From the NCBI RefSeq assembly GCF_014839805.1, contig NC_051131.1, positions 6,560,913-6,624,912 of the forward strand: DNA of 64,000 nucleotides, read 5' to 3'. Origin of the DNA: Manduca sexta (lineage: Eukaryota > Arthropoda > Insecta > Lepidoptera > Sphingidae). Under the pieces are notes generated by a model. It saw only the letters and a list, made by a program, of their open reading frames with translations. It had not been told where the DNA came from and made no database searches. Shown here one piece after another: positions 53,701 through 64,000 of this stretch (positions are counted from its first letter, which is position 1; every line of letters begins with the position of its first letter). The translations under genes were made by a program, and so were the position numbers.

Positions 53701-55309
53701 AGTTATATAAGTGATTTTAATAGTTGTTTAGAAATAATAATTATTCTTATTCTTTGTTTTGACGTATCATAAGTGCAACTTTGTTCGCCTACGTGATAAA
53801 TAAAGTATTTTATTTATTTATTTTATTTATAATTTATATTTTAAATAAAATAAATTTTCAAATATCCAGTTGTATGCTTACGTTATATACTATAAAAAGT
53901 ACTTAAAGGGCTCTCAAAACACATATTTAAAAAAATAAGCTATAAAAAAACCGAATTGGATAGCATAGCTGACTGATTATTGCCAGCATGTCCTTTAGGC
54001 AACAAATATTTTCGACCATTTGCTCTATACAAAAAGATATTTTGTTACAAAATTGCTCTATGCATTTACTATACTTGTGATATTTTATTTTAGATTTACT
54101 ATAGAAGACAACTTTGATGACAGACATTTACTAGCCACTGCCCAAAACTTAAGTGATTTTAGACAAGTTAGTATGAATATACGTGACAAATATTTACCAT
54201 ACCATCATGGCAAAGTACACTTTGAAGATGGTGAAAACATGTATTCTAATGGGTATAATCTCATTTTACCTCCGTGGATATGTCAGCCATATGTTAGAAT
54301 GTCACCAGAACAACATAAAAATAAAATGGAAGAATTGAGTAAGAAGCAGGTACGTACCTAACTAAAGTTTCTAAGCTTCTAAGCATAAACAATACTTTTG
54401 TATTTTATTTTATCCATTTATAATTTTTTTAGCAAAATAATGAGAACAAGAGGATCCATGAAGATTCTGAAGGTGTTGTCTTATCACGAAAAAAAATGAA
54501 GAAATTAAAGCGAATTATGAGAAGGCCAATAAAGCCTGATTCACAACAACATACAAGAGGTCAAGAATCGTGTGTCAGTGACGCTTGCCGTAATCCCCTT
54601 GTTAGTGTTTGCATTTTCATTTTATTTACAGAGTTGAAAGTACTGGGGCCTGGAGGGGAAGTATCCTAAATATTAAACATTCATTTATATCTGTGTGCAT
54701 AAGTAATATAACATTATTAAAAATTATCTGAACATTGCTTCTCTACCACCTTTGAAATTGACATGTTTTTGTAAGTAGACAAATTTATTGCTCATTAGTA
54801 TGTCTAACACGAGAGAGCGAACAGAGGTTGCTGCAGTCGTGGTTGGTGACCACATTTTTTCTTTCATATTGTAATTTTTTTATAAAGTACTTTGTAAAAC
54901 AGTTTGCTTATACAAATTGGTGATACAAAATATAATATATCATTAAGTAGGTACTAGACTTTGCTCGTGGCTTCGACCTCGTGAATTTCTGTTTATAAGA
55001 ATGTTTAAAAAAATTGCCTATGTCCTTTTCAAAGGTCTCATAGATATGTTTGTACCAAAATTAGTACAGTTGTTTAGACATGAAAACAAGACTAAAAATT
55101 ATATTAAGTATAATAATTATATACCTACTTTGGTTCCGTAACTAATTATAATGTATTATTTCTAGGGAGGGAAATGCGTGTATCAACTTTGTAAGAAGTG
55201 CTGTAAGGAGAAGTGTTTTAAAGAAGTACTAGACTGCAAGGGTCACAGGATACTTGTGCTTACAAGGCGAGAATTGGCAAAAACGTTTGAAGAAAATAGA
55301 TCAGCGTAA
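50761..55309 (+). CDS. DUS1L: tRNA-dihydrouridine(16/17) synthase, DUS1L type
   Basis: FMN-dependent enzyme that reduces uridine to dihydrouridine in the D-loop of tRNAs. Exons: 50761-50976, 51440-51599, 52118-52313, 52637-52885, 54094-54349, 54433-54600, 55166-55309; 1389 nt, 462 aa, all phases agree. TIM-barrel features in order: [16 protein letters not shown] (FMN-binding start), [29 protein letters not shown] with the catalytic cysteine in [37 protein letters not shown] and GVMSAEG. The C-terminal extension has [10 protein letters not shown] and a cysteine-rich motif ([27 protein letters not shown]), typical of DUS1L and likely zinc-binding. Start ATG at 50761 aligns with the family and is the first in frame. 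Divergent from SMPD4, 3.4 kb apart. Confidence 0.95.
52440..52605. repeat. Repeat fragment in DUS1L intron 3
   Basis: Alternating TTATAACAAC / GTTATAACGAC type sequence with TCCGATATAGCG and TGTCGCTATAAACGG; a related fragment occurs at 39003-39080. Family unknown. Confidence 0.4.
52886..54093. other. DUS1L intron 4 with retroelement-like 3' end
   Basis: 53230-53830 reads like the 3' end of a retroelement (GAAAGCCCGGAGTTTCTTTC, then a TTTA-repeat tail at 53800-53840). No intact protein. Confidence 0.4.
54601..55165. other. DUS1L last intron
   Basis: Contains a short transposon 3'-end fragment (GCTCGTGGCTTCGACCTCGTG near 54965). Nothing else. Confidence 0.45.
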
Positions 55310-55792
55310 TTATATAAAAACATTCTTTATCTATACATAATAGAACTATTAGAGATTAGTAAAAAAATATGGATATTGTATTTTTGCGAATTATCTTGTT
55401 TTTGTGTATATATACATGTGAAGATAAAAAGGAATATTTTTTTTCATAATTGGGATTAATCTTCATAATATAGGTAACATACATCTTTGAAAAAAATGTA
55501 AATCAATAAATTCAATCAGCCTCTTGAAAAGGTGGAACCTGCTGTATAAAAATGTTACGTATTTTCATTCAAATAGCAAATATTTGAAAAGAAATTAAAA
55601 TGTTTGAACAAAAATGCAGGTTGACACTATTAGTCATTGTAGGTATGCTATATACCTAAGGGATCAAAGATCGTGGATAATAAATATTCCCATTTTATAC
55701 TAAACATAAGGTGACATTATTCCTAAATTATTTTATTTAAATTATTATAACCATAGTAAGTAGTACTTAGGTACAGGTACCTACTACTCATT
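55310..55792. other. DUS1L downstream region
   Basis: AT-rich; AATAAA at 55505-55510 is a possible polyadenylation signal for DUS1L. No gene. Confidence 0.4.
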
Positions 55793-56069
55793 AACCCCCT
55801 TATTCAAAGACGTTATTTATCTAAGGACGGAGCTTTGCTGTGATAACAAGTCTGTTTCTCAGCTTTGTTTATCTGACACCTTGCTGTTCAGCTTTGTTTA
55901 TCTGACAACCAAATAGATTAAAGTTGTATCTCAATTATAGCCAATCACAACGGCCCTATCTATGTTTACGCACTGCGAAGTCTGCCATGCCGTCAGCACT
56001 GAGAAACAGACTTGTTATTACAGCAATGCTCCGTCTTTAGATAAAAAAAACATCTATGAATAAAGGGGT
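55793..56069. mobile_element. MITE family A, copy 3
   Basis: AACCCCCTTATTCAAAGACG start and CATCTATGAATAAAGGGGT end, with the same interior as copies at 5055 and 40431. Confidence 0.85.
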
Positions 56070-56949
56070 AAATTTGTAACTTATATAAATGTAAATACTT
56101 ATTGTTACCTGGAAATTTTATTTTTTATCCTTTTAAGTTGTAGACATTTATGGTGATACTAGTCTCGAAGTACCTAATAAAGGGTCATACTTCAATTTAT
56201 TATTGCGTTTTAACTCTGCATCATTTTACAGCATCCCTGTTTTAAATCAACTCGAAACGTTTTAAGAGCGTTTACGTGCCGCGCGTGAAGTCAACTATAG
56301 GTAATTCTTCGCAAAATTCACTCACACAGAGCCGTTGCGTAGCTGTGTGCGTAGAGTTAGCGCGTCGGCTATCTTTATAGTCAGACCAACCAATTTTGAT
56401 CTTTTCGCTTTAATTATCTAATTGGAATGTAACTTATGATTTATGAATTTATGATAAATGAAGAATTCTATTATTAAATATATAAGAAGTCATCATGAAA
56501 TAGTTTATATGTATCATTTTGTAATTATAAAAAAAAATAAACATTTTTAAAAAAATTTAACGGCCATTTTACAAATTGTTATTTTCAATTTTTAAAGCAT
56601 TTGCATTTAGAAAGTACCCTTTAGTAAAGTGGAGCTCATCATGAAGCCGAAAGATAGGCACCAGAACTCCGTAATCAGACAATAAATCAGGAAAATTACT
56701 GTGCTACGATGTTTATAATGGACCACATAATTACTCCATAGATCTGCAGTTTTTAATATTTAGCGTATTGAAAGTTTAAATTAAGTCATTAGAAATTACA
56801 TATTGGAATTTATATTTTGAGTCAGAAGGTGTATGTAATGAGATGTCATTTTTAGGTGTATAACTAAAAAGTGAGAAATAAAAGACTTCTTTTTTCGGAA
56901 GTTGGTTATATTTTTTTGGATAGTTTTTTTTTTTAATAGGTATTGCTTC

Positions 56950-57560
56950 TCAGTGACATCGATCATCAATCGATCGATTGTACATCCATGTATAACAATT
57001 TACCAGTTTTATATCCATAGTTTTGCATAATATTTGCGACACACGACGAAGCAAAATAGTTGGTTCTGTACTTTTTTTTGACCAACAGCAGTCATCTTTG
57101 ACTGTAAGTATGGGAATACCGTCTTTTACATCGCCACAGGCAACATCTTTATCAGTTTGTTCCCTAGCGGCTTCTTGCATCCTGTCCTCCGCAGCTAATT
57201 TCAATCATTTAGCTAACTCGTCGTAACATTTCATGTAAACATTTTGCGTTAATATTGGTAAATCTATGGAAGCTAACTGTTCGTTTAAATTTGATCTACC
57301 AACTTCAGTCATCATAGCTCCATTCACAGTTCCACGATATACGTCCATACTATCAGTATATCTCTTAGAGCTTAAATAGCTTCAATTCCATATTGCACAT
57401 ATTACACTTCATTAAAAATGGTGACTGCAAGCAAACATTATTCTCTTTCAATAGTTGTAAATGTTCGATACTACAACCTGTTGCTCTGTTGTGGTTATTG
57501 AGTATTTTAATTTGATCCAAAAATATTGAAAATCTATAATTTTGCGGCTTTTAATAACCT
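56950..57560 (-). pseudogene. Mutator-like (MULE) transposase-domain remnant
   Basis: Minus-strand reading in three frames gives, in order, FLDQIKILNNHNRATGCSI, SPFLMKCNMCNME, TVNGAMMTEVGRSNLNEQLASIDLPIL, YMKCYDELAK, a stop, then LKLAAEDRMQEAAREQ and GIPILTVKDDCCWSKKS. This order resembles the Mutator-like transposase-domain proteins abundant in arthropod genomes (KCNMC, VxGxMxxxxG..., G.P.ITV..D..WxKRS). Several stops and shifts; not a working gene. Confidence 0.6.
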
Positions 57561-58080
57561 TATTTATTTTGAGTGTAATATCAGGCTCGATTACCTAAAA
57601 ATTAAAAAAAATATATAGAATATACTATTATTGTTATCGAAGTTTACGCAAATACTACATACTTAAGTAAAACTGCATATGGATCTAGACGCGTTTAATT
57701 TATACAAGTATAATAACGCCGAAATCTGCACAGGGTTAAACGTCAGGATAAAATAATATGTAAAATTGATGTGAGCGTGTAAACCTAAACTAGCCCAAAT
57801 AGTTAAGAAGATAGGTATACTAACTCCTACTAGTAGTTTTATTCACTAGCTACATAAATTACCAAATCTCTTATTTCTAAGGTTCAAAGATATAGGATTC
57901 CGTCTCTCGTCACTTGAATTTTCTTAACAGTGTGCATCAATGAACACAAAAACCTTGTTATTTGAAAGTAAGCGTACCTATGCATTATGCAAAAAAATCA
58001 GCCAAGTGCGAGTGGGACTCGCGCACTGGGTATTTGGCGAGTTGTAAACGTTTTGACAACGGGACAGCAAAGTGATTCTA
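57561..58080. other. Gene-free stretch
   Basis: At 57998-58035 it holds the dispersed insect repeat start GCCAAGTGCGAGTGGGACTC. No gene. Confidence 0.45.
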
Positions 58081-58084
58081 TAAG

Positions 58085-58500
58085 GCTAAGAACTCACGAA
58101 GCGGTTTTGACTCGCGCCCGCCGTGGTTGAGAAACGGCTGTTTTATTTCCAAACTCATGACGACCGGAGATCTGTGCGATTTGTAACCACCGCGGTCCCG
58201 ATTATGTCCTGCAAACTTGGCGAGCGATTATCGCAAGGCGGGCGGTTACAAGATGGACAGTTAACGGTCAGTTGAGTTCCAGAACGCCATGGACACATAT
58301 CAGAAACGATCACGATGGAGGAAAATGGCGTCAGATTTCTGTAACCACCCCTCCCCCTACCGACTACTGCAGTCGCCCACCTACTAACCACAGAGCGCGC
58401 TGGTGCTACCGTGGCCCGCACGATTCTACTAGTTGGCCGCCAATACAGCGGGTACCGCATACAACCACGCACGCCGCGGGCGTAAAACGAGTTTTGAAAT
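58085..58500. repeat. GC-rich MITE-like segment
   Basis: GC-rich block whose ends are loosely inverted (GTTTTGACTCGCGCCCGCCG against CACGCCGCGGGCGTAAAACG). Open frames on both strands are composition artefacts. Confidence 0.4.
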
Positions 58501-58506
58501 GTGCGT

Positions 58507-59455
58507 TTAGTCCATTGAAATGTTACAATTTAAGGACCGAATATTGCATTTCTTGGAGGACGCAATTTTATTTTTGGGCCATGTGTGGGGGGTCAATAGA
58601 AGCTTAACCTCAAGTTTGTGGGGTCGCCACCCTTGTCCCCGGCCGCCATCTTGTAAAAAGGGGTGAAAACACTTTTTTCGCGATATCTCGGAAACTATAC
58701 GTCTTACAAAAATTTTGTAAAGCCATAATTTGTATCAAATTGTTTTGCCTGCAAATATGTTTTTTTTTCTCCTTTATCCCGAAATGGTAACTCATACCTT
58801 TTCTACCTGCATAACATTCGATAAGTTAAATTTGGTAAGTTCTATGGCAAAGAAAAGAGTTAAGAATAAATAAGTAAAGTTGTACGAATTTAACAAAAAA
58901 AATGTAATAATATATTTACAATAAAAAAAATCAAAAATAAGTTAAACATTTTGTTTCGACCAGATTCTCATGGGCATTGACGAACCCGGTAAACTTTGGA
59001 GCGCTGTAACAGCGTTTTAAATGAATGAAATAAAAAAAAATTATAGGGAACAATTTTCCTCAAAAGATCATTTACAAGTTACTTTGAGGTAATTTTTTGT
59101 AAAATGTAAAAAAGTTATAGAGCAAAAAATAAAACTTTTATAAACATTTTCTCACATTTTTGCTTATAACTTCTTTAATTTTTAATTTAGGGCAAAAAGT
59201 TATATAAACATATTTGTAGGCAAAACAATTTGCTACAAATTATGACTTTACAAAATTTATGTAAGACGCATAGTTTCCGAGATATCGCGAATAAAGTGTT
59301 TGCACCCCTTTTTCCATGATGGTGGCAAGGGGACAAGGGGGGCGACCCCACAAACTTGAGATTAAGCTTCTATTGACCCCCCACACATGTTCTAAAAATA
59401 AAATTGGGTCCTCTAAAAATACAAAGCTCATGTAACATTTAAATGGGCTAATTGT
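58507..59455. repeat. 0.95-kb foldback element
   Basis: 58507-58765 and 59205-59455 are long inverted arms (about 250 bp, high identity): shared landmarks include GTGTGGGGGGTCAATAGAAG, CAAGTTTGTGGGGTCGCC and GCGATATCTCGGAAACTAT. The 440-bp centre is AT-rich and non-coding. Confidence 0.85.
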
Positions 59456-61372
59456 TTTTAGCTTAAGGTTAAATTTTTTCCTTCGAGTAACTATGCTCAA
59501 GTGTTTAATGAGTAAAAAGCAACAACCATAACTACAGACGCATGTTATAACATTAGTACATCAATCTTTTAGCTTTTGCTTTAGCCGAAGTTTCAGCGTT
59601 GTTACGTTTCCTTTTCTTGCCTAGAAATAGCTTTACTTCCCATTGTGTCTGAAATATAATAATATAATAATAATTTATAGTAACTACTAAAATTATTGTC
59701 AATCATTAAAGAAAAAAATATTTTACTTACTAAAGTACTAAGATGTGGCAATCACTGTATACACGTGACTATTTTTTCTACGCACAGCAAAGTCCAACTG
59801 GAGTCTCGCCGGAGCGACGAGCGATACGTCCTCTCTCTAGAAAGCCTCAAGGCGGACTAATTTGAAACGATTTGCGCGTTGCGTTTTATAGTGGTATTTA
59901 AAATATTTATAGAAAAATAACAGAACTAATTTTGTAGAATTTTTAATTGTATGTTTTAAGGAGATGTTCTTCTATTATAGTAATCCAATATTATATTCAA
60001 TTAAGTAAGATATAGTGATAAAAAAATCATTTAAATGACCAACATTTCTGAAATTTTCGAATTCTTTGAATTTTTATTTCTCATGAATTAAACATAAAAA
60101 GATATAGTTAGATAAAAATAACATATTGTTATGTTCCTTAGTGGTTTAAGATATTTTGAGCTTCGAAATAGACGTTCGAAGCGCAAATTTGAAAACCTCT
60201 GTTCAGTAATCATTAAACAATTTACAAATACTCAATAAATCTAAAAATGTTCTCTACTAACTTTTTAGACAACAAAATTTTCTATAATAATTACTAATTC
60301 ATATGTTTTTAAAATAATGTTTTGATGGATATTATCTCCTTCGAAAAGTGCTGTTTTTGAGACATACGGCGCGCGGATGCGTAAACGCTCTTAACCAAAT
60401 CCAAAGGGGTCCAAGGGTAATCTGCCGTAATAACGGACTCCAAAGGAAGTTATATATTCGTCGTATTTGTTTCTTTTTCTCATGTTTAGGGATAAGTTTT
60501 CCCCGTGGTCCGATTGAAATAATTATTTTTGTGTTCGATTTTGTGTAGCTTCAGAATGATCTCATTTAAATTTCTTAGGTCTTGGATTTCGAAAATGCAG
60601 GAGGGTATTCCACAAAATCAAATTGATTTTTGATATTTCTTTTCATGTGGTTTCAGTGGGGCTACATTCAACATAATATACTACCATAACATATTATCAT
60701 TGTTTCACCTTGAATTTCAAAGATACAGCAGGGAACTCTTCAAATAAAATTCTTTTTATATTTGGTTCTAATAGATGTGTTTTATAACTCACAAAAAGTA
60801 AAAACTCTCATACCCGCAGGTACAGAGGCGCAGCACGTGTACCTATTTTACACTATGTGTACATATTCCGTCCGTTCCGTTCCGTTTCATATGGAATTAT
60901 TGTAAAAATACTACGTAGGCATCTAGTGTGTATCTACAGTTTTGTACACACATGTAGTTACGTAGTACATAATAATTCCATGGGTACTTACGTATTACCA
61001 GTTGTGTTGCCATGGGAATATTTATATAAACAAAATAAGTAATTAAAAAAATATAATTTAACATCAGCTAGAATAGTTTCCTATAATGATGATAATGCCA
61101 ATAGTGTTAAAAGACGAGAAACGATAAAGAAAATCATTATTTATGATATGACACCTGCGAAACCATGCGCGCGCAACTGATTGAGGTAGGATAGGGTACA
61201 CCTGTTTAAGTTTTCATTAATGGTGTGTATTTCAGCAATATCGAGGTTAAGTTGAGTAATAACAAGTTAATGAGATGATTCATTGTAGTACGTCTGAGCA
61301 TCGAAATATTCTGTTAAGAAAACTTGAAATAAGTGTCTGGTTATATATCATATAATAGTTGTCGGATTACAA
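59456..61372. other. Gene-free stretch upstream of the DHHC gene
   Basis: A minus-strand exon-like piece near 59650-59570 (CAG acceptor, then GKKRKRNNAETSAKAKAKR and a stop) may belong to the decayed transposon. The rest is AT-rich, with the DHHC gene promoter near its right end. Confidence 0.4.
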
Positions 61373-62428
61373 ATGGACAAATGCATAACAACCAACCTTT
61401 CACCAAGACCTCAGCGAAGACTACATGGTTTCCAGCTGCCGTTGAATTACCAGCAAGTAATTGGTTGGATTGTGTTGTTAGCAACAGCGTTAATGAATTT
61501 TATAGTTCTTATAAAAATTCAATTCTACGAACTTAAAATGATAGCACTGATAGTGTATATTGTGTTATACTTATCACATATTTTATCACACGTATCCGCT
61601 TCGCTGATAGATCCCAGTGAAAAGGACTTGCGAAAACTTAAAATTAGCAATGTTCCTGAATTTGATAGAAGCATTCATGCACACGTCATCGAAAACGGAA
61701 GATGTCATTTATGCAACATACAAACCAGTAGTAGAAATACGAAACATTGTAGTGTTTGTAATAAGTGCGTAGATCAATTTGATCATCATTGCAAGTGGCT
61801 AAATAACTGCATTGGACGTCGAAATTATTTACCGTTCATTGCGAGCGTCACAACTGCGCTGATGATATCAGTGTTTACGTCATCGTTGTGTTTAGCCGAT
61901 ATAGTATTTTTCTTTACAGACCCACAAAAGTTAAGTTCAGCAGGACAGAATTTTATAAATTGTTCTACTTTAAAGGAAACGACATCTCGTAATTATTGTA
62001 AAATATCCTTGCCACTTTTGGCATTTTTAGTAGTATTTTGTCTTGTTGCATTTGGAATCGCGTGTGCCTTACTACATTTATGCTGTTTCCACGTTTATAT
62101 ATCCATGTTAGGTGTATCTACATATGAATATGTAATGAAAAATGTATCGCCTAGTGCATTGAAATTTGTAAATTGCTGTACATGTCGCAGAATGAATTTG
62201 TCCAACACGTACGTCAAGAAAAAAACGCACAAGCAAACAAGTGAATTGGAAAACATAGAAAGTGGTGCACTAGAAAATAAGATAGAAAGCACAAGTAGTT
62301 CGTATCAAAATGAAAGCAGTAATGCTTCAAACCTCATTATATTGATTAACAACGAATTAGATAAAGCTAGAAAAATGTTTATATTTGATAAAAATAAAAT
62401 ACATCCACAGGATGAGAATATAGGCTGA
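61373..62428 (+). CDS. DHHC palmitoyltransferase, ZDHHC1/11-like
   Basis: Integral membrane S-acyltransferase that attaches palmitate to cysteines of target proteins, usually at the Golgi or ER. A single uninterrupted 351-aa frame. Two N-terminal membrane segments (about 29-47 and 56-75), then the cysteine-rich DHHC domain: CHLCNIQTSSRNTKHCSVCNKCVDQFDHHCKWLNNCIGRRNY in pieces (about 111-152), with all zinc-binding Cys/His and the catalytic cysteine of DHHC present. Two more membrane segments follow (about 153-178 and 211-238). The C-terminal tail is Ser/Asn-rich and cysteine-containing just after the last segment (CCTCRR). The NNCIGRRNY spelling and short loop fit the ZDHHC1/ZDHHC11 branch. 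No intron; AATAAA at 62489-62494, 61 nt past the stop. An in-frame upstream ATG was not seen. Confidence 0.93.
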   Translation: MDKCITTNLSPRPQRRLHGFQLPLNYQQVIGWIVLLATALMNFIVLIKIQFYELKMIALIVYIVLYLSHILSHVSASLIDPSEKDLRKLKISNVPEFDRSIHAHVIENGRCHLCNIQTSSRNTKHCSVCNKCVDQFDHHCKWLNNCIGRRNYLPFIASVTTALMISVFTSSLCLADIVFFFTDPQKLSSAGQNFINCSTLKETTSRNYCKISLPLLAFLVVFCLVAFGIACALLHLCCFHVYISMLGVSTYEYVMKNVSPSALKFVNCCTCRRMNLSNTYVKKKTHKQTSELENIESGALENKIESTSSSYQNESSNASNLIILINNELDKARKMFIFDKNKIHPQDENIG

Positions 62429-62488
62429 TAGATCAACTTGTATGGTTTAAGATACTTAATTGTGTAACAATAAGATTGAATATTTTGT

Positions 62489-62494
62489 AATAAA
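62489..62494 (+). terminator. Polyadenylation signal of the DHHC gene
   Basis: AATAAA 61 nt downstream of the stop codon. Confidence 0.55.
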
Positions 62495-64000
62495 AAGTAA
62501 TTTATATGTAATGAAGTTATTACTGATACGTCATTTATATAATTAATCATAAGGTATGTGACAGCGCGGTTGTAATTTTACGCCATTGCAATAGGTACTT
62601 ACATTTATAAATAGTATAATAAAATATTTTGTTGAAAACAATTTTACAATATTTTTTTCGTACATAATATTAAGTTTAGACTATAATGTTAAATTCCTAT
62701 CTACCAAATCCCGATAAAGAATTTACGAAATTAATTTCTATTTAGTGAAACTTAGCTATATCTCCGTTAAGATTTAACCCCCTTAGTTGATAGTGTTAAA
62801 AAAAATATATACAAAATGGCATGCCAGTATCCTACTTACTGTCTACACACCGTGTCGACCAGGTAGAGTTGGGTAGGACATGACATAAAAAAGAGTTTGT
62901 AAGAGTAGCCTCTTGTTAGCATTGAGCCGGTACAACGTCCTACTTCAAATGAGGCGAGGCGTAGTGAGGCTCGGCGCTTCAATGCGTATCTTACAGTATT
63001 TTGTAATGTTAACCCTCAAAATATTCCCCTTTCGTTCGCGACTCGAAACGCAGTAATGTAATGTCCATTGTAAAATAACGTCCTACTTTAATTTGTAGCA
63101 TGCAGTTCTCTACCTCACTGTCCTCGTCCTACAGTTTACCAGAGACGGAGAATAAGTAACGCGACTGCTGCGTCATAAAATTTGAAGTAGTACAATATAT
63201 AATTTTGAGCCACTCTTACATTTTGACGTCATGTCCCGGACAAATGTACCGCCTCTTGTATGTCCTACTCAACATTACGACCAGGTTTTACGTAATTCGA
63301 AATGATTTTTAGTCCAACGAAGAAATTCCAATAGATTTATTGGTTTTATTTGAATATCATTCATGATTTACGTAAAGATAAGCTGTATCATGATTTGAAG
63401 GACCATGTATCTTAAACATAATTATCTCACGTGTTCCCTCGAACCGCTACCTGGTAACCGCTGGTGGCCAATGTCGCCCGCGTTTTACACCCCCGCAGAC
63501 AATAGCAATATTATAACAAGTAAATGCAAAATAGTTGTGTGACAGTTGAAAAAAAAGATCATAAATATGAACGTATAAGAAAAAAAATAACCTACTTTGA
63601 GATAAACGACTAGATCTATGACGTACAATAATGAAATCACATGCAATTTTTTTAAATGTATGCCTGTTGCGCGCCTTTGTCGCCCACCCTATTATTTATT
63701 TTAAAATCTTTATTTTTCTGTAGCCCTTTTTTTTAAAACCCAAGTATATTCCCGAGGCGCCACCTCGAACCTTTGGAGCCTGTCCTAGGACTTAGCTCCC
63801 GGACTACCGCCCGCACTACCCTTAGGACGGTAAGGACGCCGCATGCACCAAGAAGCCTTCCCCACCAAGAGTCAGAGGGCACTCTCCGGCTCTTCAAACG
63901 CCCAATGCGGCTGCTCGGTTCGCCGCCATAATTTATGGTCTTTCTACGGACACCTTTATCCACACAAGATGGTTCTCATTGTTTTTACCGTCCATAACTA
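62495..64000. other. Repeat-rich right edge
   Basis: 62870-63280 has loosely inverted ends (GGTAGGACATGACAT...AGAGT...GTAAGAGT against ACTCTTACATTTTGACGTCATGTCC), probably a MITE. 63740-63960 is a GC-rich block with a 76-aa minus-strand frame but no domain; it resembles the GC-rich fragments at 20925 and 27075 in character only. Confidence 0.5.

Larger units (their letters stand above)
56263..60396. mobile_element. Possible 4.1-kb decayed DNA transposon
   Basis: TTAAGAGCGTTTACG followed by GCGCG at 56266-56290 is mirrored by CGCGCGG...CGTAAACGCTCTTAA ending at about 60396. Between them lies a Mutator-like transposase remnant (56950-57560, minus), a foldback (58507-59455) and GC-rich MITE-like sequence. 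No target-site duplication could be confirmed, so the boundary is a hypothesis. Confidence 0.4.

Noticed and set aside
58155..58607. Overlapping open frames of about 105-111 aa on both strands
   Set aside because: Both strands open because of base composition; the segment looks like a MITE.
62095..62550. Minus-strand frames over the DHHC gene
   Set aside because: Antisense shadows with hydrophobic composition; no splice or start support.

Overview
This window is nuclear DNA from an insect, most probably a moth or butterfly. It is AT-rich, its genes are split by introns with GT/AG borders, and it is full of repeats typical of Lepidoptera: Lep1-type Helitrons (TCTATACTATTATATAAAG start, CTAG end), a tRNA-derived SINE, Dong-like and R1-clade retrotransposons, mariner and several MITE families. 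No bacterial operon, CRISPR array, tRNA gene or rRNA gene was found.

Six host protein genes can be read. I assembled each exon by exon from splice sites, and all six give uninterrupted frames whose total length divides by three. Minus strand 11409-6638: SKAR/POLDIP3 homologue (8 exons, 355 aa). Plus strand 13037-26043: cabeza/FUS-family RNA-binding protein (7 exons, 441 aa), split by an 8.5-kb repeat-filled intron and by an intron holding a Helitron. Minus strand 34299-27605: Miro/RHOT mitochondrial Rho GTPase (11 exons, 629 aa). Minus strand 47370-38031: SMPD4-like neutral sphingomyelinase 3 (13 exons, 772 aa). Plus strand 50761-55309: DUS1L-type tRNA-dihydrouridine synthase (7 exons, 462 aa). 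Plus strand 61373-62428: intronless DHHC palmitoyltransferase (351 aa).

Layout. 1-6600 is gene-poor: a 630-bp foldback, a broken THAP-domain remnant, a Dong-like element beside a SINE, and a MITE. 6.6-26 kb holds the divergent SKAR and FUS genes. 27.6-34.3 kb is Miro. 34.7-37.4 kb has two Lep1 Helitrons in the same orientation. 38-47.4 kb is SMPD4, with two more Helitron copies or pieces per large intron. 47.7-50.5 kb has an R1-clade element with a clear target-site duplication and a 35-bp minisatellite just upstream of DUS1L. 56-60.4 kb is a decayed DNA-transposon zone with a Mutator-like transposase remnant and a 0.95-kb foldback. The palmitoyltransferase gene and more repeats end the window.

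The genes share no pathway. They are a normal gene neighbourhood: mRNA export (SKAR), RNA processing (FUS), mitochondrial transport (Miro), sphingolipid and nuclear envelope (SMPD4), tRNA modification (DUS1L) and protein acylation (DHHC). I saw no new multi-gene system. The most interesting signals are the gene-structure details (a PY-type nuclear signal on its own tiny exon in the FUS gene, an in-frame 72-nt intron in SKAR) and the repeat biology (a Dong-like element beside TAA repeats of a SINE tail, Helitrons with tandem 122-bp units, TTAA-flanked palindromic MITEs).
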